Below, piece after piece: positions 1 through 5,414 of a stretch of DNA of 5,414 nucleotides. This DNA comes from an uncultured Micrococcaceae bacterium (GTDB taxonomy: Bacteria; Actinomycetota; Actinomycetes; Actinomycetales; Micrococcaceae). The notes beneath the pieces were generated by a model. The model was not told the DNA's origin. It worked only from the letters and a program-made list of their open reading frames with translations, and did not search any database. Numbering within the stretch: the stretch's first letter is position 1; the number at the start of each line of letters is the position of its first letter. The stretch is taken from assembly GCA_937896705.1 (NCBI GenBank), contig CALBOC010000201.1, positions 1 through 5,414 of the forward strand. Reading direction: 5' to 3'. A program made the position numbers and the translations under genes.

Positions 1-605
1 ATGATCTCAAAGCCGTCTTCGCCGGTGTACCCGGTCCGGGCGACGATCCAGTCGCTACCGTTGACGGTGATTTCGGTGACTCGATAGTTTTTCAACGAGC
101 CGGCTGCTTCGGCGAAATCATCACCAAGTGCAGCGACCACGTCAGCGGCTTTGGGGCCCTGGATTCCGACCAGCGATAAATCAGCCGTGGAGTCCGTGAC
201 CGCTAGATCCATGCCCTCGGTGCGCGTCGAGACGGCTTGGGAGACGGCCTGGGCATTGCCCGCGTTGGGGACCATCATGTACCGGTCTTCGCCCAGCCGG
301 TAGACAATCAGGTCGTCCAAGATGGTGCCATCTTCGGTAAGCATGACCGTGTATTTGGCGCGGCCGACGGTCATCTTTGAGAAGTCTCCGGCCAGGGCGG
401 TGTTCAGTCCGGTGACCGCATCCGGGCCGGTCAAAAAGATTTCTCCCATGTGGGACAAATCGAAGATGCCCACCGAGTCGCGCACGGCTTTGTGTTCGGT
501 CATCTCGGAGGTGTATTTCAGCGGCATGTTCCAACCGTTGAAATCGGTGAAGCTTGCGCCCAGCTTCTGGTGAGCGTCAAACAACGGGGTGGTTTTCAGT
601 GTCAT
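1..605 (-). CDS. gcvT: Glycine cleavage system T-protein (aminomethyltransferase), N-terminal part
   Basis: T-protein takes the aminomethyl group held on lipoylated H-protein, releases ammonia and transfers the one-carbon unit to tetrahydrofolate. It is a soluble cytoplasmic enzyme. The first 201 residues are visible, roughly the N-terminal 55% of a family of about 365-375 residues, and the frame runs open off the left edge. Family blocks seen are NGWNMPLKY (24-31), FDLSHMGE (48-55), ILDDLIVY (95-102; the D97-D98 pair should hold the catalytic folate-contacting Asp), GIQGPKA (147-153) and ARTGYTGEDGFEI (189-201). The ATG at 605-603 is chosen because the protein begins with the usual MTLKTTPLFDAH-type start and an AGGAG lies 9 nt upstream. 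It follows gcvP after 12 bp in the same direction, so it is almost certainly cotranscribed and shares the glycine riboswitch. No internal stop or frameshift is seen. Confidence 0.96.
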   Translation of the reverse strand, partial: MTLKTTPLFDAHQKLGASFTDFNGWNMPLKYTSEMTEHKAVRDSVGIFDLSHMGEIFLTGPDAVTGLNTALAGDFSKMTVGRAKYTVMLTEDGTILDDLIVYRLGEDRYMMVPNAGNAQAVSQAVSTRTEGMDLAVTDSTADLSLVGIQGPKAADVVAALGDDFAEAAGSLKNYRVTEITVNGSDWIVARTGYTGEDGFEI

Positions 606-614
606 GTTCGATCG

Positions 615-619
615 CTCCT
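615..619 (-). promoter_or_regulatory. gcvT ribosome binding site overlapping the gcvP stop codon
   Basis: On the minus strand the sequence reads TAGGAG, 9 nt, ATG. The last two bases of the gcvP stop codon (TAG, 620-618) are the first two bases of the AGGAG Shine-Dalgarno motif. Ribosomes terminating on gcvP therefore stop on the gcvT initiation region, which suggests coupled translation of P- and T-protein. The motif and spacing are seen directly; coupling is inferred. Confidence 0.8.
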
Positions 620-3455
620 AGGCGTCCAGTTCGAAGGCTTCGGGTGGTGGGCAGGAGCAGACCAGATTACGGTCGCCCCCTGCTTGGTCGATTCGCGAGA
701 CCGGCGTGAAGTATTTATCTACGCGCAGTTCGGGAACCGGGAAAGCGGCCTGTTCCATCGAATACGCCCGATCCCAGTCGGAGCTGATTATTTCGGCCAC
801 GGTGTGCGGCGCGTGGCGCAACGCGGAGTCTTCGACACTGAGTTTGCCGTCTTCGATTTCGGCGATCTCTTCGCGGATGGTGATCATCGCGGTGATGAAG
901 CGTTCCAGCTCTGCCATGTCTTCGGATTCGGTGGGCTCAACCATGAGCGTCCCGGGGACCGGGAAGGCCATGGTGGGCGCGTGGAATCCAAAGTCCATCA
1001 GCCGTTTGGCAACGTCTTCGGCGGTCACACCGGTGTTTTTGGTGATCTCGCGCAGGTCCAGAATGCATTCGTGGGCTACCAGATCATTGAGCCCGACATA
1101 GAGGACCGGGTAGTGGTCTTTGAGGCGGTGTGCCACGTAGTTAGCCGACAGCACGGCCACCTGGGTGGCTTCGGTCAGGGCTTCGGCACCCATCATCGAA
1201 ATGTAGGCCCAGGTGATGGGCAGTACGCCGGCCGAACCGTGCAGGGTTGAGGCCACCGGGGTGGCGTCATCTGGCAGTTCACCGTTGGGATCGGCTGGCA
1301 GGTACGGGATCAGGTGTTCGGCCACACAAACCGGTCCAACACCGGGACCACCGCCGCCGTGTGGGATCGCGAAGGTCTTGTGGAGATTCAGGTGCGAAAC
1401 GTCGCCACCGAATTTCCCGGGCTGGGCCAAACCGACCAGCGCGTTGAGGTTCGCCCCGTCAATGTAGACCTGCCCGCCAACGTTGTGAATCTTCTCGCAA
1501 ATCTCGACCACATCGACGTCGTAGATACCGGCGGTGGAGGGGTACGTAACCATAATCGCGGCAATCCGGTCGCCGTGTTGTTCCAGCACTTCGTCCAGGT
1601 GCGCCGAATCGATCGAGCCGTCGTCAGCGGTTTTGACCACGATGACTTGCAGTCCGGCCAGCACCGCTGAGGCAGCGTTGGTGCCGTGGGCCGAGGCCGG
1701 GATGATGCAGATATCGCGGTCGGTTTCGCCCTGGTCTTGCAGGTAGTGGCGAATGGCCAGCAACCCGGCGTATTCACCTTGCGACCCAGCATTAGGTTGC
1801 AAGGAAACGGCCGCGTACCCGGTGATGGCTTCGAGCTTGGACTCGAGATCTGCGATGAGTTCGCGCCATCCGGCAGCTTGTTCGGCTGGGACATACGGGT
1901 GGATGCCGGCAAATTCGGGCCAGGTGGTGGCTTCCATTTCGGCGGCAGCGTTGAGTTTCATCGTGCACGACCCCAGGGGGATCATGGTCCGGTCTAGTGC
2001 CAGGTCACGGTTGGCCAACCGCGTGCAGTACCGCATCATGGTCATTTCGGAGCGGATGGTGTTGAAGATTTCGTGCGTCATGAACTCTGATTCACGCACA
2101 AGGTCTGCCGGCACGGTGTTATCGGCCGATTCGGAGACGTCTGCGCCGAAGACTTTGGCCACAGCGGCGATATCTTCTTCGGTGGTGGTTTCATCGGTCG
2201 AGATCCCGATTTGGGTGTCCGAGTAGCGCCGCAGGTTGTAACCTGCCGATTCGGCCTTGGCCAGGATCTCATCGGCGTTGTCGACGGTAACCACGATGGT
2301 GTCGAAGAAGTGCTCGGCGGTCAGTTCAAGACCTGCTGAACGCAAACCGGCTGCCAGACGGGTGGCCATATCGTGGGTGCGCTGGGCGATCTTGGTGACG
2401 CCTTCGGGTCCGTGGTAGACCCCGTACATCCCGGCCATGACGGCCAATAGGGCCTGGGCGGTACAGATGTTGGAGGTCGCCCGCTCCCGGCGGATGTGCT
2501 GTTCGCGGGTTTGCAACGCCAACCGGTAGGCGGGTGTGCCGTGGGTGTCTTCTGACACGCCAACCAAGCGGCCCGGCATTTGGCGCACGTAGCGCTCTTG
2601 AGTGGCCATGTATGCCGCGTGAGGGCCACCGTAAAACAGGGGCACACCGAAGCGCTGGGTGGTGCCCACCGCGATGTCGGCACCCTGTTCGCCCGGCGGG
2701 GTGATCATGGTCAGCGACAGCAGGTCAGCGATCACGCTGATCATCGCGCCGCGTTCTTTGGCTTCGTCAAAGGCTTCCTGGTGGTTGGCGATCGCACCGT
2801 CATCGCCGGGTTGCTGGACGAGTACACCGCACAGTTCGCCTTCGGGGAGGCCTTCGGTGGCCAGGTCTACCAGGATGGTTTCGATTCCCAGCGAGCGGGT
2901 GCGTCCCAGCACCACGGCCAGGGTTTGCGGGAAGATGTTTTTATCGATGACCACCGGATCGTTGGCGTGCTTGCGGTTGGCACGACGCATCATGATGACG
3001 GCTTCTGCGGCGGCCGAGGATTCATCCAGCAGTGAGGCGTTGGCGATTTCCATGCCGGTCAGGTCAGAGACCATGGTTTGGAAGTTTAATAATGCTTCCA
3101 ACCGGCCCTGGGAGATCTCTGGCTGGTAGGGGGTATAGGCCGTGTACCAGCCGGGGTTTTCATAGACGTTGCGACGAATCACCGCGGGGGTGATGGTGTC
3201 GTAGAACCCCTGGCCGATCATTGAGGTCTTGGTGGTGTTCTTTGCGGCCAGCTCGCGCAGGCGGGCCTGCGCTTGGGTTTCGGTGAGCGCATCAGGCAGT
3301 TTGAGTGGCTCTGGCTGCACGATGTTTTCCGGCATGGCCGCTGTGGTGAGAGCCTCGAGGCTGTCATAGCCGAGTGCCTCGAGCATCTCGGTCAGACCGG
3401 ATTCGCGCGGCCCGAGGTGGCGATGGGCGAAGTTTGAAAGATCATACACTGTCAT
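618..3455 (-). CDS. gcvP: Glycine dehydrogenase (decarboxylating), glycine cleavage system P-protein
   Basis: P-protein uses pyridoxal phosphate to decarboxylate glycine and loads the remaining aminomethyl group onto the lipoyl arm of H-protein. The 945-residue product has the usual length of the single-chain form, in which both halves have the PLP-transferase fold, rather than the split GcvPA/GcvPB type. N-terminal blocks are GQGFYDTITP (81-90), ENPGWYTAYTPYQPEISQGR (99-118) and NASLLDESSAAAEA (139-152). The C-terminal half has PLGSCTMKLN (493-502) and HLNLHKTFAIPHGGGGPG, where K693 is the expected Schiff-base lysine. The frame is open upstream to 3683, but the chosen start is the ATG at 3455. 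The protein there begins MTVYDLSNFAHRHLGP, matching the family N-terminus, and has AGGAG 5 nt upstream. The 76 extra upstream codons lie over the riboswitch and do not resemble P-protein. gcvP leads the gcvP-gcvT operon. Confidence 0.98.
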   Translation of the reverse strand: MTVYDLSNFAHRHLGPRESGLTEMLEALGYDSLEALTTAAMPENIVQPEPLKLPDALTETQAQARLRELAAKNTTKTSMIGQGFYDTITPAVIRRNVYENPGWYTAYTPYQPEISQGRLEALLNFQTMVSDLTGMEIANASLLDESSAAAEAVIMMRRANRKHANDPVVIDKNIFPQTLAVVLGRTRSLGIETILVDLATEGLPEGELCGVLVQQPGDDGAIANHQEAFDEAKERGAMISVIADLLSLTMITPPGEQGADIAVGTTQRFGVPLFYGGPHAAYMATQERYVRQMPGRLVGVSEDTHGTPAYRLALQTREQHIRRERATSNICTAQALLAVMAGMYGVYHGPEGVTKIAQRTHDMATRLAAGLRSAGLELTAEHFFDTIVVTVDNADEILAKAESAGYNLRRYSDTQIGISTDETTTEEDIAAVAKVFGADVSESADNTVPADLVRESEFMTHEIFNTIRSEMTMMRYCTRLANRDLALDRTMIPLGSCTMKLNAAAEMEATTWPEFAGIHPYVPAEQAAGWRELIADLESKLEAITGYAAVSLQPNAGSQGEYAGLLAIRHYLQDQGETDRDICIIPASAHGTNAASAVLAGLQVIVVKTADDGSIDSAHLDEVLEQHGDRIAAIMVTYPSTAGIYDVDVVEICEKIHNVGGQVYIDGANLNALVGLAQPGKFGGDVSHLNLHKTFAIPHGGGGPGVGPVCVAEHLIPYLPADPNGELPDDATPVASTLHGSAGVLPITWAYISMMGAEALTEATQVAVLSANYVAHRLKDHYPVLYVGLNDLVAHECILDLREITKNTGVTAEDVAKRLMDFGFHAPTMAFPVPGTLMVEPTESEDMAELERFITAMITIREEIAEIEDGKLSVEDSALRHAPHTVAEIISSDWDRAYSMEQAAFPVPELRVDKYFTPVSRIDQAGGDRNLVCSCPPPEAFELDA

Positions 3456-3502
3456 GGGGTCTCCTGGGTAAGGATGATGTTGTATCCGTGATACCCCTCC
3501 CC
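3455..3502 (-). promoter_or_regulatory. Glycine riboswitch expression platform (putative, translational type)
   Basis: Between aptamer 2 and the gcvP start there is no GC-rich hairpin followed by a T-run, so a classical intrinsic-terminator switch is not evident. A possible alternative fold pairs TGGGG (3503-3499) with CCCCA (3459-3455, including the A of the start codon) and GGGTA (3496-3492) with TACCC (3470-3466). This would leave AGGAG in an internal loop and bury the start codon. A competing small hairpin is GTATC (3494-3490), ACG loop, GATAC (3486-3482). The outer helix shares only base 3503 with P1 of aptamer 2, so the link to ligand binding is weak on paper. Translational control is inferred. 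Confidence 0.35.
3461..3465 (-). promoter_or_regulatory. gcvP ribosome binding site
   Basis: AGGAG with a 5-nt spacer (ACCCC) precedes the ATG at 3455. It fixes the start at 3455 over the upstream in-frame ATG at 3683. It lies in the short stretch between the second glycine aptamer and the gene, where riboswitch folding could change its accessibility. Confidence 0.8.
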
Positions 3503-3579
3503 ATCTGTTATCTAACCTGAGAGTTTTCCAGGATGTCCTGGTTGCCCCGTCGGTGAGCCATGCTGGCTGCTTTCCAGAT
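3503..3579 (-). promoter_or_regulatory. Glycine riboswitch aptamer 2
   Basis: P1 is short, ATCTG (3579-3575) with CAGAT (3507-3503). The following purine-rich element reads GGAAAG rather than the usual GGAGAG. The next hairpin is AGCCA (3568-3564) with TGGCT (3560-3556) around a 3-nt loop. CACCGACGGGGCAA (3555-3542), a CCAGG-ACAT-CCTGG hairpin (3541-3528) and CTCTCAGG complete the fold. The weak 5-bp P1 next to the gene makes this aptamer the likely switching half. Confidence 0.9.
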
Positions 3580-3588
3580 CTGCCTGTA

Positions 3589-3670
3589 GCAAGCGGTTTG
3601 GATACCTGAGAGATTCCTGGGGAGGAAGTTGCACCGTCGGTGCCCACGTCAAGTGGGCTCTCCCGCCTGC
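3589..3670 (-). promoter_or_regulatory. Glycine riboswitch aptamer 1
   Basis: P1 is an 8-bp helix of GCAGGCGG (3670-3663) with CCGCTTGC (3596-3589), including one G-U pair. The canonical GGAGAG follows and overlaps the end of P1. The next hairpin is GCCCAC (3658-3653) with GTGGGC (3647-3642) around a 5-nt loop. Then come CACCGACGGTGCAA, a hairpin TTCCT-CCCC-AGGAA, and the conserved CTCTCAGG ahead of the P1 3' strand. Every expected element is present. Confidence 0.93.
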
Positions 3671-3705
3671 CCTGTGCGGCCATTATTCTTTATGCTTCGG
3701 CTCAC

Positions 3706-3734
3706 AGTATAACCCGACCGCCGCCAATTGAGAA
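3706..3734 (-). promoter_or_regulatory. Putative promoter of the gcvP-gcvT operon
   Basis: A good -10 element, TATACT (3711-3706), lies 17 bp downstream of a weak -35, TTCTCA (3734-3729). Transcription would start near 3700, leaving about 30 nt of leader before the first aptamer, which is a sensible distance. The -35 matches the consensus at only four of six positions. A second AT-rich patch around 3682-3694 could be an alternative -10, so the exact start point is uncertain. Confidence 0.5.
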
Positions 3735-3750
3735 CTGCGACGCGGGGCGT

Positions 3751-3787
3751 CGCGTCTGCCCCGACCAGGGCGCACGGGGCAGACGCG
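3751..3787 (-). terminator. Hairpin terminator after ohr
   Basis: A perfect 13-bp GC-rich inverted repeat, CGCGTCTGCCCCG (3751-3763) and CGGGGCAGACGCG (3775-3787), encloses an 11-nt loop and begins 13 nt past the ohr stop codon. No T-run follows in the ohr direction, as is common for high-GC actinobacterial terminators. It ends about 17 bp before the proposed gcvP -35 element, so it would insulate the gcv operon from ohr read-through. A small overlapping hairpin, GACGC-GGG-GCGTC (3739-3751), abuts it. Confidence 0.6.
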
Positions 3788-3800
3788 TCAAAGCCGCGGT

Positions 3801-4223
3801 TTAGATCGCGGTGATTTGGACGGGGATGTTGCCCCGGATGGCTTTCGAATATGGGCACAGTTCGTGTGTGCGTTCAGCCACCTGCTGAGCGGTTTGTTGT
3901 TCGACGCCCGGAATCTCGACCTTCAATTCGACGGACAGGCCGAAGCTTTCGCCTTCTTTGCCGATGCCGACTTCGGAGTTGACGACAGCGTCACTGGTGT
4001 CCACGTTGAATTCCTTGCCGGCCAAATCCAGTGCGCTGCGGAAGCAGGCGCCGTAGCCGACGGCGAAGAGTTGTTCGGGGTTGGCGCCGCCGCCAGGTCC
4101 GCCTTGTTCTTTCGGGGCGCGCAGGTTGACATCAACCATCCCGTCGTCGGTGGTCCCGCGGCCATCGCGGCCACCGGTGATCTCTGCTTTGGCGGTGTAT
4201 GCAATGCTTTCGGGTGTCTTCAT
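3801..4223 (-). CDS. ohr: Organic hydroperoxide reductase, Ohr/OsmC family
   Basis: Ohr is a small cytoplasmic thiol peroxidase that reduces organic and fatty-acid hydroperoxides to alcohols. In studied bacteria it is recharged by lipoylated proteins through dihydrolipoamide. The 140-residue product has the family's normal length. The whole active site is visible: R19 (GGRDGR), E50 (ANPEQLF), the peroxidatic C60 (GYGACF) and the resolving C123 (HELCPYSKA). The ending GNIPVQITAI resembles the usual Ohr C-terminus, and the conserved active-site and C-terminal spacing favour Ohr over the related OsmC group. The start at 4223 is supported by AAAGGAG upstream; another ATG at 4227 is out of frame and too close to the ribosome site. 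It appears monocistronic, flanked by terminators on both sides. Ohr genes are often controlled by the MarR-type repressor OhrR, but no such gene is visible here. Confidence 0.95.
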   Translation of the reverse strand: MKTPESIAYTAKAEITGGRDGRGTTDDGMVDVNLRAPKEQGGPGGGANPEQLFAVGYGACFRSALDLAGKEFNVDTSDAVVNSEVGIGKEGESFGLSVELKVEIPGVEQQTAQQVAERTHELCPYSKAIRGNIPVQITAI

Positions 4224-4230
4224 GCATGAG

Positions 4231-4237
4231 CTCCTTT
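4231..4237 (-). promoter_or_regulatory. ohr ribosome binding site
   Basis: AAAGGAG lies 7 nt upstream of the ATG at 4223. It selects that start over the overlapping out-of-frame ATG at 4227, which would be only 3 nt from the motif. Confidence 0.8.
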
Positions 4238-4262
4238 CGTCGAAGCTGTGTGCTTCAGTTCA

Positions 4263-4284
4263 GGTTGCCCAATTGCGGGCAACC
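4263..4284. promoter_or_regulatory. Inverted repeat upstream of ohr, possible operator
   Basis: An 8-bp perfect inverted repeat, GGTTGCCC, AATTGC spacer, GGGCAACC, is centred about 50 bp upstream of the ohr start codon and roughly 35 bp above its ribosome site. The spacer contains the palindrome CAATTG on the overlapping reading. Its position would suit a repressor such as OhrR, whose known sites are palindromes, but the sequence does not clearly match a published OhrR box. It could also be a simple hairpin in the leader. I found no convincing -35/-10 pair for ohr in 4238-4376. Confidence 0.4.
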
Positions 4285-4376
4285 CATCTCCCAGCATGGT
4301 CGCGTTGGCCAACAGTGTCCAGGAACGAGCACACGCAATAAGAAGTTTCACAGACTTTTATCCGGCTGTTAACGCA

Positions 4377-4412
4377 CAAGACCTCCATCCCGAAGGTGGG
4401 ATGGAGGTCTTG
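4377..4412 (-). terminator. Hairpin terminator after groEL
   Basis: A perfect 15-bp inverted repeat (4377-4391 with 4398-4412, arm CAAGACCTCCATCCC) with a 6-nt loop begins 18 nt past the groEL stop codon. Only a weak T-containing stretch (TTGTGCGTT) accompanies its 3' arm in the groEL direction. Its length, perfect pairing and position make termination the best reading. Confidence 0.75.
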
Positions 4413-4430
4413 GGTGAAGCGCAGAAGAGC

Positions 4431-5414
4431 TTAGTCGTCTTCGTCTTCGACTTTGTCTACAACCAGGGTTTCGGTGGTCAGCACCATACCGGCGATCGAG
4501 GCGGCGTTGGCTAGTGCCGAACGGGTCACCTTGACCGGGTCGATGATGCCGGCATCCACGAGGTTGCCGTATTCACCGGTTGCGGCGTTGTAGCCTTCGT
4601 TTGGTTTCAGATCGGCCACGCGGGATACGACCACGGAGCCGTCTTCGCCAGCGTTTAGCGCGATCCAGCGGGTTGGCTGGACGATGGCGCGACGCACCAC
4701 GTTGACACCGGAGGCCTGATCTGATGGCAGATCTTTCAGGGCATCGGCTTCATCGAGGGCGGCAGCAGCGTTGATCAGGGCGGTACCGCCACCGGCAACG
4801 ATGCCTTCTTCGAGTGCTGCACGGGTTGAAGAAACCGCATCTTCGATGCGACCCTTGCGCTCTTTGAGCTCAACTTCGGTGGCAGCGCCCACCTTGATGA
4901 CGGAGACGCCACCGGCCAGTTTGGCCAGACGTTCCTGGAGTTTTTCGCGATCCCAGTCGGAGTCGGTGGCTTCGATCTCGGAACGGATCTGCGAGACACG
5001 ATCAGCAACGTCTTGGGCTTCACCGGCGCCATCCACGATGGTGGTGACTTCCTTGGTGACGGTGACGCGACGTGCGCTACCCAACACTTCCAGACCAACC
5101 TGATCCAGTTTCATGCCTAGGTCCTCGGAGACGACCTGGGCACCGGTCAGGGTGGCGATATCCTGGAGCATGGCCTTGCGGCGGTCGCCGAAGCCAGGGG
5201 CTTTGACGGCAACTGCGTTGAGGGTACCGCGCAGTTTGTTTACTACCAGGGTCGACAGGGCTTCGCCGTCGACGTCTTCGGCAATGATGAACAGTGGTTT
5301 CTTTTCCTGCAGGACTTTTTCCAGCAGGGGCAAGAAATCCTGGACGTTGGAGATCTTGGACTGGGTCAGCAGAATGTATGGATCTTCCAGCACGGCTTCC
5401 TGACGCTCAGCGTC
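4431..5414 (-). CDS. groEL: Chaperonin GroEL (Hsp60), C-terminal 327 residues
   Basis: GroEL forms the cytoplasmic double-ring chaperonin that folds proteins with GroES in an ATP-driven cycle. The gene enters from the right edge, and about the first 205 residues of a protein near 530 are outside the window. Visible are most of the apical domain (from [16 protein letters not shown], with [10 protein letters not shown] near visible residues 71-80), the intermediate domain ([12 protein letters not shown], then IEDAV, whose Asp at visible residue 192 matches the catalytic Asp398 of E. coli GroEL) and the C-terminal equatorial part ([21 protein letters not shown]). The chain stops at [11 protein letters not shown]. 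It has neither the Gly-Gly-Met repeat tail typical of housekeeping GroEL nor the His-rich tail of actinobacterial GroEL1. Whether groES lies upstream, and whether a second groEL exists, cannot be seen. Confidence 0.97.
   Translation of the reverse strand, partial: DAERQEAVLEDPYILLTQSKISNVQDFLPLLEKVLQEKKPLFIIAEDVDGEALSTLVVNKLRGTLNAVAVKAPGFGDRRKAMLQDIATLTGAQVVSEDLGMKLDQVGLEVLGSARRVTVTKEVTTIVDGAGEAQDVADRVSQIRSEIEATDSDWDREKLQERLAKLAGGVSVIKVGAATEVELKERKGRIEDAVSSTRAALEEGIVAGGGTALINAAAALDEADALKDLPSDQASGVNVVRRAIVQPTRWIALNAGEDGSVVVSRVADLKPNEGYNAATGEYGNLVDAGIIDPVKVTRSALANAASIAGMVLTTETLVVDKVEDEDD

Larger units (their letters stand above)
3503..3670 (-). promoter_or_regulatory. Tandem glycine riboswitch in the gcvP leader
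   Basis: Two glycine aptamers lie head to tail in the leader RNA, joined by a 9-nt linker (3588-3580). Both carry the family signatures in order: a GGAGAG-like element after P1, a hairpin, a CACCGA(C)GG..GCAA junction, a second hairpin and CTCTCAGG. This architecture is established as a glycine sensor, most often switching on glycine cleavage genes when glycine is abundant, and its position directly upstream of gcvP fits. The leader upstream of P1 has no obvious partner in the linker for the extra kink-turn helix described in other tandem glycine riboswitches, but I could not test this thoroughly by eye. Confidence 0.95.

Noticed and set aside
450..1250. 266-codon open frame on the plus strand
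   Set aside because: It lies antisense to strongly conserved gcvP and gcvT coding sequence, its product is His/Gly/Phe-rich without any recognisable domain, and no ribosome site stands out. It is a shadow of codon bias in the real genes.
1388..1912. 174-codon minus-strand frame within gcvP
   Set aside because: Same strand, different frame from gcvP, whose protein is continuous and conserved throughout this stretch. The Ser/Thr/Pro/Arg-rich product is typical of an out-of-frame reading.
2580..3129. Overlapping plus-strand frames of 151 and 156 codons opposite the N-terminal half of gcvP
   Set aside because: Both are antisense to conserved P-protein motifs and have no recognisable domain.
3456..3710. 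Considered a T-box or SAM-type leader for the structured region before gcvP
   Set aside because: The repeated CACCGA(C)GG..GCAA and CTCTCAGG signatures in two copies are specific to the glycine riboswitch.
3816..4229. 137-codon plus-strand open frame exactly opposite ohr
   Set aside because: The minus-strand frame has the full Ohr active site. The plus-strand product is a low-complexity mirror of it with no family resemblance.
4300..4376. AT-richer stretch before ohr (TAAAAG, CTTCTTATTG on the minus strand) considered as a promoter
   Set aside because: No -10/-35 pair with acceptable sequence and 16-18 bp spacing could be assembled, so no promoter is annotated.

Overview
The window is a gene-dense chromosomal segment from a moderately GC-rich bacterium. 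Everything recognisable is transcribed from the minus strand. The GroEL segment, with its [16 protein letters not shown] block, the 945-residue single-chain GcvP and the tandem glycine riboswitch leader fit an actinobacterium, probably a member of the Micrococcales. That placement is inference from protein resemblance, not from a marker gene. No mobile element, CRISPR array, tRNA or rRNA was seen.

Read in the direction of transcription (high to low coordinates), the window starts inside groEL. The C-terminal 327 residues are visible, ending at 4431, followed by a perfect 15-bp hairpin that looks like its terminator (4377-4412). A 207-bp intergenic region with an 8-bp inverted repeat leads into ohr (4223-3801), a complete organic hydroperoxide reductase with all expected catalytic residues. 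A perfect 13-bp hairpin (3751-3787) closes that unit.

The 345 bp between ohr and gcvP is almost fully explained. It holds the ohr terminator, a plausible sigma-70-type promoter (3706-3734), a tandem glycine riboswitch (3503-3670) and a short expression platform that ends at the gcvP ribosome binding site. Next come gcvP (3455-618), the decarboxylating P-protein of the glycine cleavage system, and 12 bp later gcvT (605 to beyond position 1), the aminomethyltransferase T-protein. The two gcv genes form one operon under glycine control, and the H-protein gene may lie beyond the left edge.

Functionally, P- and T-protein carry out successive steps of glycine breakdown to CO2, ammonia and methylene-tetrahydrofolate, passing the intermediate on the lipoyl arm of H-protein. 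Ohr is a peroxidase that in studied bacteria is recharged by lipoylated proteins, so its position beside the gcv operon may be more than chance, although it has its own transcription unit. I found no convincing new system. The most informative points are the riboswitch, the start-site correction it forces on gcvP, and the short acidic GroEL tail.
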